Source: Phanerodontia chrysosporium
Taxonomy: Eukaryota; Basidiomycota; Agaricomycetes; Polyporales; Phanerochaetaceae
NCBI GenBank assembly: GCA_001910725.1
Contig: MJGA01000076.1
Coordinates: forward strand, 1-50,829
DNA: 50,829 nucleotides
Direction of reading: 5' to 3'
Under the pieces are notes generated by a model, which was given only the letters and a program-made list of their open reading frames with translations, was not told where the DNA came from and did not search any database. The translations under genes and the position numbers were made by a program. Positions 31,790 to 43,751 of this stretch are shown one piece after another (within the stretch, counting starts at the first letter, position 1; the number at the start of each line of letters is the position of its first letter).

Positions 31790-34240
31790 TGTGGAGAAGA
31801 GAGCAAACTTGAAGAGGGTGTACTGAGAGGTCAACGTTAGCGTTCGGTCATATATATGGCAAGAATGAAGGTTCTGAACTGGCAGATGTGTGAACGGAAC
31901 CTAGCAGAGTCGTTGAATGGCGGTGTGTCCGAAGGTTCAGCACGGCATTACGAGCAGGACGGTAAAGCGATAAGTGGAGAGGTCTGTCGCACATGCTCTC
32001 ACAAGAATCCGCTGTCTGCCGCTGTCCATCGAGGTATTGAAGCGCACCTGTTTGGTGAGAAAGCTGTGTAGTCGGGGCAGAGCAGATCATGCGACAAATC
32101 TGCAACCGGACCAAGAGAAGCATCGAGTTGCATGGGATAAACTATGGTGCCGGACAGGAAGACAGTACTTCGCTGGAATATGCCGATAGCTGTCGAGATT
32201 TGGCGGGGGCGCGGCCCCGCGCTCGATAGCAATGAACAGCCACGGGCCGTGCCTTCACCAGGCCATAGTATGATATATCCCAGCATACATGAAATCTGGA
32301 CGGCACCCAAGTGCTTCTTGTAAGTTCATCAAAATCAACGTATAGATAAAGAACTACTGACCTAGTAATTGATCCCGATGAGCTGTTGAACTGTTGAACT
32401 CGGTGGCAACCGGATGTTGCCAATAGGAGGGTCGTCCATTCATCGGTTGAGCTCATGGTCAAACGAAACTGGATAGTCGCATGCAGTGCACAGTACCCTT
32501 CGGGTTGCATCCACGAGACCGCAGGGATAACTGGCGGGCAGGGAAGAGCATGATGTGAGTCATGTGACATGACCATGTCGTGAGTGCTAGCTCACCCGGT
32601 CACGAAGTCGGTGCTGAATCGCTTGGGAGGTGAATATAATGATGTGGGGGGAAGAAGAGGGGAAGGCATACTTTCTTTAGAGGTGCACTTGCCTTTAAAC
32701 CCATAACCTCGTGTCGAAGGTGAGGATACCGCAAGGCGCAGAGATGAAGGTGCGAATGTGCGCCGAGCACCCGTTAGCACGGCAAAGCAGATTAGATTTG
32801 CGTCTCGAGGAGGTTAAACAGTGTAGCGAGACCTCGTCGGAATGCTTTGATTGCCACACGGCGCAGGTGAGGCTGCAGAGACGAGTCCCCGGCTTCGTCA
32901 CGCAGAACCTGAGGGAACAAAACATTGTCATCGGCTACTCTAGTGGCAGTATGCCACAATGTGAGCGTACCGCTGTTCCCTCTGAGACCACATGCACGGT
33001 CGCTTCGCCCTCATATCTCCTCTGGCCATCTAGAGCATGCACCGCATGCCAATGCTCACGCAGTGTCCAACGTTCGCGCCCGGGCGATCCACAGGAGCGA
33101 CGGCATGGAGGCCGCCCCGCCCGACTGCGTGCCCGTGGGACCGCGGACGCCCCGCACCGCTGCGAGATCTGTCCTGCATCATGCAGAATTCCCCAGCTGG
33201 CGCTCGGGGAGTCCCACGGACCCTAGACAGAGGGTCCCACGCACAGGCACGCAGGCGGAAAGATCTGCCGCTGCGCAGTCGCCCATAGCGAGGAACGACG
33301 CAGCGCGTGCATCCTGACGCGCATCGAGCACTGTATCTGCAGGCTGTGCGTGAGCATGCATGGGATGACAACCGGAGCTGAGGACCAGGTCGGACCGTGC
33401 CGTGCCTCCGGATCCCGGCGCGGGACCGTCTGCCGGCTGCTCGGCGGCGCCCGAGGCAGGCACTGCGCTATCTGGGAGGAACGCGGAGAGGAGGACGCCC
33501 ACTGCAGAGGATACCCTCGACGTACTGCGCTGTAAGCTGGGTCGGCGACGGGCCACCCCGCCACAAACGGCCGCCTGCCGTGGACCCTTCTGCCCCCCCC
33601 CCCGGCGGCGCCGGCGGGAGGGCCGGTGCGGTGTCTGAAGCGCAGGCACCCCTGGCGCAGGCATCCGTTGAGACGCCGCGACGCACCTCACATTCCGCGT
33701 GTCTCGCAGTCAGGAACCCAAAGGTGGAACTGTCGCAGCGAGTCAGTCTAACTGCTGGGGGAAAAGTGCACTACTTCACTGCACCCAGCATGACGCTCCC
33801 GGGCCAGCACCCAACTCAGCGAGAGAACGATCCGCTGTGAAAACGCCTGAGCACATGGGGTGCGTAGCACAACTTGTGCCCCTCCCAATAGTTGTCACGA
33901 ACAATGCACGCCTTCAGAGCAGTTACTCAAGAAGTATGCGCCTGATAGATCTGATGGCGCATCCATATGACACTGCGACCCGTCCACCCTCGGAGAAGTT
34001 CAACAACGCACTGTTCGACTTTTCCTGCCGGCCTACATCTCCAGTATACACCAGCTGGTGACCTGCCCAACATTCTTCGCCACGCACACGCAACCCTAAA
34101 CGCTGAGCAGCTCTACAGGAGGCCGCTGCTCCCGAACAAACCATCTATCCAGCGACAACAAAACGCGATTACAATACATAAGCTATTTACACCTCACCCA
34201 TACACTTGCAAGTCCCCAAAAAAGTCCCACGGCACTCCGT
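31790..34240. other. long intergenic region, weak coding hints only
   Basis: About 2.4 kb. On the minus strand, 32460 to 32000, an open frame starting MSSTDEWTTLLLATSG can be joined to one containing CMLGYIILWPGEGTARG, but the splice sites are weak and the sequence is unfamiliar. From 33000 to 33850 the DNA becomes very GC-rich with chance open frames in several phases and an 11-base poly-C run at 33593-33603. GATGCGCCATCA occurs in reverse orientation at 33952-33963. No gene is claimed. Confidence 0.4.
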
Positions 34241-36539
34241 CTAGAGCACCTCCTCGCCCTTGGTCTCGGGCAAGAACAGCGCACAGAGCGTGCTCACAAA
34301 CACGCCGCCGCCCGCGAGGTAGAGCACGCCCATGCTGCTCCCGAGCCGCGCGGCGACGAGCGGCGCGACGATGCTGCTCAGCCGGCCCCAGAAGCTCGCG
34401 AGCCCGCACGCGCTCCCGCGCACCGCCGCCGGGAACGCCTCGGGCGTCCACCCGTAGAGCACCGCGTTGAACGTCGACTGGACTGCAAGGCAGGTGTGAG
34501 CGTTTTTGTGGGGGGGAGAGCGTCAAGGGCGACGGCGAGACGTACAAAAGTATTCCATCGCGTTGAAGCCCACGCTCGCGGCCGGCGTCGTGATGACTGC
34601 GTACAGGAACAGGCTCGCGCCCATGAGTGCGCTCGAGCCGACCATCGCCCACTTGCGGCCGATGTACGGGATTTCAATGAGAGCCGTGCCCAGAAGCACC
34701 CCCGGCACGCCGACGACCGCGATGACGATGCTGCAAACAGTCTCAGCACAACAAAACATAAGACACGCGCCGGCAGACGCACTAGTTACGATAGACAATC
34801 GCGGTGCTGAGGTTCTCTGCCGCACCACGGTCCGCGAGGAACTTGGGCAGAAAGTTTCCCGCGATGACGAAACCCCTACAGCCCTCATCAGCTCTGCCCA
34901 AGATGACCTCACAGAATCACTCACCAGTAGTCAGCCGCGTAGCATACCCATGTCAACAGAGTGAGACGGATCATATACGACGAGCTGAACAACATCTTGA
35001 GATGACCGCCCATGGCGGGTACCTTGACCCTGCGCTGAGGCTCTTCGTAGTCCTCGGGGGCGATGTCGGCCTCGCCCTCGGTTGCACCCTTGCTCAGGCG
35101 GCTTGTGCCACGGGCCATGCGACTCGGGCCCCGGGACATGCGGCTTCCGGCCTTGCTGATGCGACTACCACCCTTGCTGAGACGGCTGGAGCGCCCGCTA
35201 ATGCGGCTCTCGCGCTGTTCAAGCTCTGCAAAACGACGGTCAATCTCCTCGAGTTCAGCCTCGTCGACGGTACTCTCGCGGCCGTTGACGCGAGCGACGC
35301 AGCGTACAACTTCGCATGCCTCGGCATCGCGACCTTTGCTGACGAGGAACTTTGGGCTCTCGTAAAAGGTAAACAGGAAGAAGCGAGCAAAGAAGGCCGC
35401 AACGGAAAGACCGCCGAGTGTGAAGAGCGCGTAGCGCCAGCCAGCGTTGGAACCCCGGGTGCAGCAGGTGCTCGAGTTGGCGGGCGTCGAGTGCCGCAGA
35501 GTCGAGCAGGCGGGAAGCGCGGTATCGCAGGCAAAGTTGGGGACAAGGCCCCAGGAAATGAGAGACGTGATAATGACACCTGCGGGGTCGGTCAGGGGAG
35601 GCCATCGACGATATGAAGGGCCCTCACCGATGGGCTGGAACACGCTCAGCGCGGCCAACAGGTAGCGACGATCCTATGTTTTCTATTCGAGTCCGGGGTA
35701 TTATCGCAGAAAGGAAGCTTGCTTACGTTTGGCAAGAACTCTAGGACGATAGTTGCGTCGATGGGTATATTTCCACCGAGACCAAAGCCGACAAAGAAGA
35801 CGACGGCGCAGATGCCGCGCCAGGTGTCGAGGGCACCAAGGATCATACCTAGAAGGTGATCAGCATATATGCGCCCAGAGCGGGGCTAACATACCGAAAA
35901 CGGCGACAATGCCGACGGTGAGATTGAAAGCCCAGCGGCGGCCTATGATGTCGACGAGAATGCCCCAGGTAAAGGCACCGACAGTGAGACCGGCAGAGAA
36001 GACTGCGCAGAGTCAATGAGTGAGACAGAAGCGGTGGCGGTGGAGCATACCCGAGAAGATGTCGCCATATTCTTCGTCAGGGACGCCGAGCTCCTGTTGT
36101 ATGCGTGGGGTGACGAGCGAAAATGCCTGGGCCCACATGAGGTCGAGGGCATAGCCAAAGCCGCAGAGGAAGAAGCTGCAGGACGGGTCAGCGGGAGAGT
36201 GGGATGTGATGGCGGGTTGACGCACATGCACCACTGATAGCGGCCCATGCCGGTCTCTTCGAGGGCGCGGTTGATGATGGCCGTCTTCATCTCGACGGGG
36301 GTCTTGCCTTCGAGGTCGTCGACGGCAAAGCCGACGCCCTCGAGGTCATTGTCGACGCGGTAGACGTCGACTCTGGCGTCGTCGTCGTCGTTGCCCATCT
36401 CCTCGATGCTGTGGCCGGTGTTGGTGCGCGAATGGGCCGGGCGGGCGTGGAGAGACGGCGAGTGGGGAATAAGCGAGGCAGAGGACGGTTCCGCGGGGAT
36501 CGAGGAGGGAAGGAGGGTATAGTCGCGCCTGCTGGACAT
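34241..36539 (-). CDS. MFS transporter (sugar/phosphate-type)
   Basis: Nine exons (36539-36226, 36175-36051, 36002-35895, 35848-35727, 35673-35628, 35579-34925, 34875-34783, 34730-34546, 34482-34241) total 1890 nt and encode 629 residues in one frame. Introns are 46-63 nt. A hydrophilic N-terminus of about 100 residues ends RYQWCIFFLCGFGY, the first membrane helix. GILVDIIGRRWAFNL holds the MFS loop 2-3 signature, then FGLGGNIPIDATIVLEFLPN, SVFQPIGVIITSLISWG, a large central loop, and six C-terminal helices including YGWTPEAFPAAVRG and the end LFLPETKGEEVL. It belongs to the SV2/sugar-phosphate-like fungal MFS proteins of the plasma or vacuolar membrane; the substrate cannot be told. The central loop has an unusual Ser/Arg repeat block (see findings). 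A disulphide-like Cys cluster lies around residues 250-275. Confidence 0.88.
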
Positions 36540-37810
36540 TGCGGGCGTATTAACGGGAGGGTGTACCTGGGCGCGTAGCAGATTTGGTTACGAGATAGAC
36601 TCTCGGGAGAACCGAGGAACGCAGATGACCTGGCAGGAGAGCGTGCAGGTGGATATCAAGGGGGCGGCGGGCAGAACGACAGGCAGCGGGAGGGATGGTG
36701 GTGGTTCGAAAGCAAGCCTGTCCGAGGACATCCAGTACGGCGCTGCGCAGAGACGACTGTGAAGGGTGTGTTGGGCGATGACGACGACGACGAGGAAGAG
36801 GGTGCGCGAAGAGGCCGTCGTTGAGTTCACACCTGGGAGCGGCGATGCACAGCACCAGCCGCTTTCGGACGCGCCACAGCCATCTTGGGAACACCAACTT
36901 CCGTCCTTGGCACGCGCGCCTTGCGGACTTGCCCCATGTGACAGCGGCAGCGACAAAACCAGCCAGCCCGATGATGTCATCAGCCCGCGCCGTGCCAAAA
37001 AGGGGAGCTCGCCGCTGCGACGAGGGTAGAGCGGCCGCCTGCCGCGTCGGCCGCTTTGGCAGGACCCTACGAGGCAGACAGCCCAACTGCTATCCGCTAT
37101 CGCTGCCAGTGCCGCACCTGCCCCTGTTGCGCAGCTCGCAGCGTGCCGCAGTCCCCCACTAGGCAGAGGTCGTCGGTTGCTCGAATGGTGCTCTCTCTGC
37201 GAGACCCCAGGTTCTGATTAGCTGCCCCATTTTCGCCGTCTGATAAGGTCTGTACGTACCAAGTCAGGCTAGCAATAGCTCGAACTGTCTGATCATTTGC
37301 ATCGTGTTATCTAGAGTGAAAGGCAATTGAGACGACGCTCGCTGGCACGTTCATCTTACCAGCGCCAACCTTAGCTTACCCACTTACTGTGGTTTCTACT
37401 TACCTTCAATAGACGCTAGACGCCCGGATAAGGAATCGGAACTTGCACCCTTTACCTACAGGCTTACCAACTAGAATGCCCTTACTGAACATCTCGAGAA
37501 CGCGGCCAACTCTCTTTACGTGGAGCGTATGGTAAAGGCTCGTTCGAGCCTATACGCCTTGCCTTGAGCCTATACAAAAGAACAGCGTGCCAGGAAGATC
37601 GTGTTGGCCCAGGTGAAACAACACCACGGCTTCTGCTACGTTTCGGAGGAGAGCAGCATTCCGCCAGAATACAATTCTGCCACTCGGATTCTTCCACAAT
37701 CCTTCCTAGATTCGATTGGTAGCGCTACAGACAGAGAATACAGTGAGACAATACAAAGACCCAAATACATCCAAGCACAACAACAACACACTGACACTGT
37801 CCACGGAGAC
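36540..37810. other. intergenic, no gene seen
   Basis: It contains the promoter side of the MFS gene and the 3' side of kinase 1. Open frames near 36550-37160 on both strands lack recognisable sequence. A direct repeat GAGCCTATAC occurs at 37546-37555 and 37566-37575, next to a short GGCTC-GTTC-GAGCC hairpin at 37537-37550. Confidence 0.45.
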
Positions 37811-40800
37811 CTACAAATTCACGACGACCCGGCCTTCCCCATGCACGACCTGCGCCGCGACGGTCCGCGCGCCCGCACGCATCTCCACGCGCCGCGGGGC
37901 TGCCGCGCCGTAGTGCCGCTCGTAGAACGTGCTGCGCAGGGTGGGCGGGCACACGTAGCGGAAGCTGTACTCGACGTCCGCGGGCGGCACGCCGGCCTCG
38001 ATGAGCCCGCGCACCGCCGGGCGCGTGAGATGCAGGGGCGTGTGCGGCGGGAGCGTCGCAGCTGCGGGAGACCGGTCTGTCAGTGCTCTGTGGTCGTGCC
38101 TGGCAAGGACGGACGGCGTACGCGGATGGAACTGGTACTCGTCCCAGTCGACGGTCGCAAAGAACGGGTGGCGCTTCACCTCTTGCAGCGTGCAGCGCTG
38201 CGCGGGGTTGCGCACGAGCATCTGCGAAGTGGATATCAGCACCCAGGAAGCAGCCCTTGGGAGTTTACGCACCTTGGCAAAGAGGTCATACAGCTGCGGC
38301 GCGCGCGCGCGCACGGCACGCATCTCCGCCCAGTCCCGCGGGTCGCCACAGAGCGTGTGGTGGTCGACATGCGTCTCAAAGGCCCGCGCGGCGCCGCCGC
38401 CGCCGTCACGACCGCACACGCCGCGTGGACGGGCGCAGGCTCGCGCTGCACGCACCACAGCTGCAGGAGCACGACGGCGAGGGCCCACACCTCCGCGCGC
38501 TCGCCGAGGGGGTCGCCGTCGGCAAAGAGGCTCGGCGCGAGCGCCTCGGGCGGGGCGTACCCGAGCGTGCCGCGCCCGAGGTGCGTGACGCGCCCCGCGC
38601 GCAGGCGCCGCGCGAGCCCAAAGTCCGCGAGCGCGGCGTGGCCCGCGGGCGAGAGCAGGATGTTCTCGGGCTTGAGGTCGAGGTGCGCGTAGCCGAGCGC
38701 GTGGAGGCGCGAGAGCGCGCAGATCTGCGGAGGGGCGTCAGTGTCTGGGTGGCGGGGGGCGGGGGCGCGGGGCGCGGGGGGCTTACGAGTTGCACGGCGT
38801 AGTCGACGAAGGGAAAGTCGCCCCAGGAGAGGCTCTGGTACATGTTCGCGCGGTACAGCGGCTGCACGCTGCCGTCAGCCCACGACGCCACGCCGGTTGT
38901 GCCTTGCGCGCGCACTCACCATCACAAGGTACACATAGTCCTGGTCTGCCCACGAGTGCAGCAAGGGGACCATGAACGGGCTTCCGCTCTCCGTGACGGT
39001 GTGCAGGACGGCGTGCTCGCGCTCGAGCATCGCGCGCTCGGCGGGCGCTGCGGGCGCGAGCGGCAGGACCTTGATCGCGACGGGCTCGTCCGCGACGGTG
39101 AGCGCGCTGAAGATGCAGCCCTGCGCGCCCGCGTCGCGCCGCGCGACGATCGTATAGCGCTCGCCGTCGACCGCGAGCTGCATGCCGCTGATGAAGCGCT
39201 GCGCCATCGCGGCGTACCGCGGGTCGAGGGCCGGCGGCTGGGCGGCTGGGGCTGGGGCGGGGGCGTGGCCTTCCTGCGCGTGCTGGCGATCGTGGTCCTG
39301 CTGGTGGTGTGGCGCGCCGGCGGCCCCGTCGTCGACGAGCTCGGGTCTTGGTCTACCGTGCTGCATGCCCTCTCCGACGCCGTGGTGACCATACACTGCG
39401 CCGTGCGTCTTCTGCCCCTGATAGGCGGCAACCGCAGCAGCAGCCTCCAGCTCCTGCGCGTCGTCATGTGCGGGGCGCAGGCCGTCCGCGTCGTAGTAGT
39501 CGCGCAAGCTAGGCACGCTGTCACCGCCATCGGATCCCTCGTCGTCGGTGTAGTCCTCCGGGGGCCCCATCGCGACGTCTTCCTCTTCCCCTGCCTCATG
39601 TCCACCGTAGACCACACCCTGGCCGCCGTGCGCCACGGCGCCCTGCCGCTCCATCACGTCAACAGTACCGCGTGGAGCGTGGGTTCCCGCTCCGTGCCGC
39701 TGGTGCACCTCCACGATGCGCACGAGCGTGCTGAAGGCCTCCTGGTCGTCGCGCAGGCGCATGCCGTACGCCGCCCAGTGCAGCTGCTGCGCAATGCCGA
39801 GGGCGCGCGCCTTGCGCTTGACATCCGCCCGCGCGCTGTCCGGCAGCACGTGCCTGTCGACGGCCCACAGCTGCGCGAGCAGCACCGCGAGCTCTGGCTC
39901 CACGGCGGACGGGGGCGCGGGGGCGGCATCGGCGGAGCCGGCGCTGGCGGCGCTATCAGCAGCGGTAGACATGCCGATTTGACCTGCCTGTTGCGCCTGG
40001 AGGATAGCGGGAGGGATCGGGAGGCCGGACGGGTGCTCTGGGATGGGCGGCCTGCGGGAGATGGGCGTGCGAGCCGGGCCTTGCGCCAGATCGTCCTCTC
40101 CCGGAAGGGGATGTCCGTACGACGAGACCGTCTCCGTGCTTGAGGACCGCGCAAGCCTCGCGTCAGCACCGCGGAAGAAGCACGACGGGCTCGCTGATAC
40201 AGGAACGCTGCGTAGAGGCTCGTCATCTACACGGTCCTGCGGTCAACAAATGTACTCAAGACCGCACAGCAGCCTGTGGCGTACCTCCCGGGGTAAAGAG
40301 AATGCTGTCATGCTCGCTCTTGCTACCTTCTTCAGAACTCCCCGCCAATTGCCCTCCGGGACCGAAAACATCGCTAGCCACTGGGGACGCCCGTGGGTGG
40401 CGCGGAGATGGGTTGAGAACGTTCTGCAGAGACATCGGTGTGAGCAGGCTCGTCTGCGTGGGACGCAAGACCGGCTTCGACGGCCGCTCGGATACGACCG
40501 TGGCGTGCATCGTAGGTGACTGAGTGCCTGTGATGTCGTTGTCCGAGTCGATGTACGTCGTATCGTCGGTGTCGTAGTTGTTGTGGCGGGCATCGACGAC
40601 GCCGGGATTGGCGTTGGAGTCGGTAGTTGGAAGGTGTTCAGAGGCGCAGATGCCGGGCAATGCTCCAGGCAGTGTTCCGCATCTTGCTGGTTCCTCTTCG
40701 AGATCGGCAGACACCGCTCGCGAGGGCAGATCCGTGCGACCAGTCGACAAGGGTTCCCGGGGAGAAGGGCTGACGCATCTGCTTGTACACGTCGAAGACT

Positions 40801-40978
40801 CCTGATACGTCGTTCTAGCCTTGCGAATGCGAAGCCGAAGCGTCCGGAAACGGATCTGACGCGAGGACGTTGATTCTGTGGCGGCCGAGGAGGTCGAGTC
40901 TTCGCCCGAATCCACGGTGACGGCTCCCTTTCTCCTCAAGCGAGTGAGAAAATGAGACAGAGTATGTGATGTGGGCAT
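37811..40978 (-). CDS. Ser/Thr protein kinase (HLD type), paralogue 1
   Basis: Exons: 40978-40285, 40226-38920, 38861-38787, 38724-38273, 38221-38122 and 38061-37811, about 950 residues. A long Ser/Pro/Asp-rich N-terminal half (first residues MPTSHTLSHFLTRLRRKG) precedes the kinase domain at about residue 585. The glycine loop is poor (DAGAQGCIF), but VAIKVL (catalytic Lys), HLDLKPENILL (catalytic loop) and ADFGLARRL are present, followed by GTLGYAPPEAL. The end carries RNPAQRC, WDEYQFHP and a tail ADVEYSFRYVCP shared with kinase 2. Ser/Thr phosphorylation is the expected activity; pathway and targets are unknown. Exon 4 (452 nt) breaks the frame at the GCC/GGC run near 38391-38406. Either a 77-nt intron with a weak GTGCAG donor is removed or one base is lost. 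A G-rich run lies in intron 3. Confidence 0.72.
38748..38785 (+). repeat. G-rich low-complexity run
   Basis: The plus strand has four or more G-runs (GGGGGG, GGGGG, GGGG, GGGGGG) separated by short GC spacers, a classic quadruplex-capable pattern. It lies inside intron 3 of kinase 1, so the transcript carries the C-rich complement. Confidence 0.55.
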
Positions 40979-42129
40979 GTTGTGTGGTTTTCGTGAAAGA
41001 AGAGGGAGGGTGCATCCGCTTACTTGAGGGCCTCTCGTCGGAGGGCACAGCTGTGGCGCGTCGTCGAGCACACAGCTCGCGCTTTCTATGCAGCGACAGG
41101 CACTATACAGCTGCTGTACAGCTTCGACACGCTCCTTTGTGGAAACGAGCGGTCGTTTCCAGTGCTACGGCCGTGGCTTGAGAGGCTGTTGTGTCCAAGA
41201 ACAAGATGAACGTCTCGTTAGCGCCGCGATCAGCTCGAGGTCACATGCCCGCGCTCACCCTCGTCGGCACTTTCCTGCATACTCGAGAGTGTCCTGGATT
41301 GTCTATTCGCCAGTGGCTATTGTGGTAGAGCCTTGTTGCTGTATCTGTCGCCCTCCACTGCCGCGAGTGGCCCAGAGGACCGGCTTGGAGAGGATGCGCG
41401 CGACGTAGACTACGCTCCCTGCATCATATACGCGCCTGCCGCGCATCACACACCATACTGAACGTGTGGCTTGATTACTATGACGCCAGACCTACTTCAG
41501 ACGTCCGCTGTCTCCAGGTTTCTATGTTGACGCGAATTGGAGGCACAAAAATTCGTCAGCCGGTTCGGAAGTGAGAATTGAGTAATATGGTCCATGCCTC
41601 CCCCGCAGTTCTTGAATCCAGCGCTTAGCGCTCAGCAGGTATGGTGTACGAAATAAGAGCAGGGTGTTGGAAGTCGAAGGCTACGAGCATCGCACCGCAC
41701 ATCTTCCTAAATTTGCGTCGCCCGCCCTGATGCGCCATCAACATGTGACATAACAGTCACGCTAACGTGTCGTCTCGGAGCTCCGCATCTTCTTGCCTCG
41801 CACGACGGTGCTGACAGGTTTCAGCGGCATGAAGAACTACTGAAAGCAGGAATATAAGATAGATAAGTAAGTCATACATGTACTGTTGTGCAAATTACAT
41901 CACGGGTCTGAGTGTGAACCTCGATCTCCTGAGGGTACTGGTAGGTCGGAGGCGCGCGACGGACGTGCTGAGGACGTGCCAGCACGTCGGCTGCTGTACC
42001 CCAAAATACACGAATACAAAGCTAGCTGACTACCCACAGTGCTGGTGGGGTGTGCGGATAAGTCGTCTAGAAGTCGTCATCCTCGAGGCTGGCGACCAGA
42101 AACATGATCATCAGACTCGGATACTATTG
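40979..42129. other. intergenic, no gene seen
   Basis: Upstream region of kinase 1 on the minus strand. TGATGCGCCATCAA at 41728-41741 is identical to the first 14 bases of the hairpin at 26281. Nothing else is recognisable. Confidence 0.45.
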
Positions 42130-42540
42130 CTTGCGCGTTATGTGGTCGACGTCACGCCAGTTCTTGAGGAGTGTCCTCTGGCACTAGTGAGTGCCGAGAG
42201 TTGGGTCGTGGTAGGTGTGCGCGGTGTCATCAAGCATTTCCCTAGCGTTCCGGCGATCTGCGGGTGGAAATGGCTGGTTCCACTCGGTGAAGATGAACGA
42301 ATCTGGGTCGGCCACGGTGTGCTACATAGAGGTATACGTGAATAAGTTGTCGTTACTCACTTCAAGGCTTTGACAATACGACTTACAGCGGTCACTTCGT
42401 GCAGGTCGCGTTCGATGGCGAGGCAGAAGTGGTCCAGATCTATGGCAGCAGGGTAAGCTAGCCTGCGAACATATACAATAACGGTAGGGGCTACTGACCG
42501 AGATCGTTCAGATGGTAGTTGAAAGGGTTCTCGCTACCAT
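42130..42540 (-). other. unidentified coding-like remnant
   Basis: Minus-strand pieces read like protein: NPFNYHLNDL (about 42525-42490), then after a possible short intron AAIDLDHFCLAIERDLHEVTA (about 42455-42390) with a GTAAGT or GTGAGT donor behind it, then DPDSFIFTEWNQPFPPADRR (about 42315-42255). The pieces need frame changes or unsupported splice sites to join, and no start codon fits. I do not recognise the family. It lies back-to-front directly ahead of the BTB-type remnant, where that gene's N-terminal half would be expected. Confidence 0.35.
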
Positions 42541-42602
42541 CAAGGGAGTATCAGCTCTGTCGTCTTGGTGGCACTCATAGGGATGTTCCCCGAGGACTGC
42601 AG

Positions 42603-43511
42603 AATCGCAGCGCTATCACGACGCTTTCCGGTCCTCTGCGCCTCGCCAAGAAGTATATGGTGGAAGACGTGTGGCACAGGTTGACCAAAATCATTGAAGA
42701 AGCCTGGCCTACACACCTCAAAGACTGGTACGCCATGGACGACGCCGTATCGTTCAAGCTCAAGCAATTAGATACCGCGGAAGACGTTGGTAGCGATGCG
42801 TGGGAGTTGTGGGATATCAACGAACACGCACCCGACCCTTGTACGCACCCCATGTTCTCTGAACAGCGCCAGCATGACTGACCTAGGAGTGCGTCCACAG
42901 TCTCTGTGATACAGCTCGCCACGGAACTCGATCTTCCACAGATACTGCGGGCCGCCTTCTACGACCTCAACCGCATCTACTTTGGGATTGATCCATACTG
43001 CGAGGCGCAAAGGTCCAACGACCGTATCGAGCATCGAAGCGTCCACGACCTCGACCCGCTCACCGACGCCGATATCCTGCGCTTCCTGCGGGGCCGCGAG
43101 CGCATGCGCGAGAATACGAAGCTCTGGCTGCACGAGTTCCCCGGCAATGTCGTCTCTCCGGATTATAACGGAAACCTGCCGGGAGGCAGATGCCAGCGTA
43201 CGTACAGAGCGTCTGACCCTACGTCGTGGTCGTGCGAGCGGCACGTCGAAGCGTGGATGAAGCAAGAGGCGGAAGCACTGTGCGTGTGCCTCATGCACAG
43301 CGGCTACACGCCGAACATTCTCTCTGACCCACTGGCCCACCTCCGGCGCATGCAGGAGAAACTCCTGAGCTTAAGCAAGGTGGTAGATTGGGAGAATACG
43401 GATGGGATGTGTCAGTACTGTCATCAGTGGTTGGCGGAGGTTCTCCACCAGGAGGTCCTGAAACTATGGGACTATAGCGTACCAGCCGCGTTCGAACTCC
43501 CCCGCTCTTAG
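42603..43511 (+). pseudogene. BTB/POZ-type protein, N-terminus missing
   Basis: Two exons, 42603-42840 and 42901-43511, joined by a 60-nt intron (GTACGC donor, CCACAG acceptor), keep one frame. Exon 1 begins after a CTGCAG acceptor and encodes LRLAKKYMVEDVWHRLTKII and WPTHLKDW, the helical region that follows the BTB fold in the large agaricomycete BTB family. Exon 2 continues with VIQLATELDLPQILRAAFY, DADILRFLRGRERMRENTKL and a Cys-containing C-terminal half (MCQYCHQWL), ending at 43511. The BTB fold itself, normally about 100 residues ahead, is not found upstream on this strand. BTB proteins usually dimerise and act as adaptors for cullin 3. Without the fold this is probably a truncated relic, though an unrecognised distant exon cannot be excluded. 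Confidence 0.55.
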
Positions 43512-43751
43512 TCGACCAGCGCGAAGGCGATAAGTTTCGCTATTGATCACCTCCGATTTAGGTGTTGGGTGAGAAAGTATTTTATTAGGCTTCGTGATCG
43601 TAAAACAAGTGCGAGGTCGTTATCGTCTATACGAGGGTATGTAACTATATCGTGTATGAATCAGGGCTGTTCGTTATGCACATTAATCCTCCATCGTAAC
43701 ATTCGTGTGTTCATACCAGGAATTCTTTCGTCCCTAGGAGTGAAAAGCGCC

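Noticed and set aside
31999..32460. A minus-strand two-exon gene starting MSSTDEWTTLLLATSG.
   Set aside because: Donor and acceptor are weak, the product is unfamiliar and the composition is not distinctive.
33593..33603. Poly-C run as a functional element.
   Set aside because: A homopolymer of 11 in a GC-rich island has no supporting context and may vary with sequencing.
37537..37550. GGCTC-GTTC-GAGCC hairpin resembling a tRNA T-arm.
   Set aside because: The loop has four bases instead of seven and no other tRNA arms are present.
42455..42602. A plus-strand GTAAGC donor at 42455 as the 5' splice site of the BTB-type gene.
   Set aside because: The sequence before it reads as coding on the opposite strand and contains no BTB fold in any plus frame.
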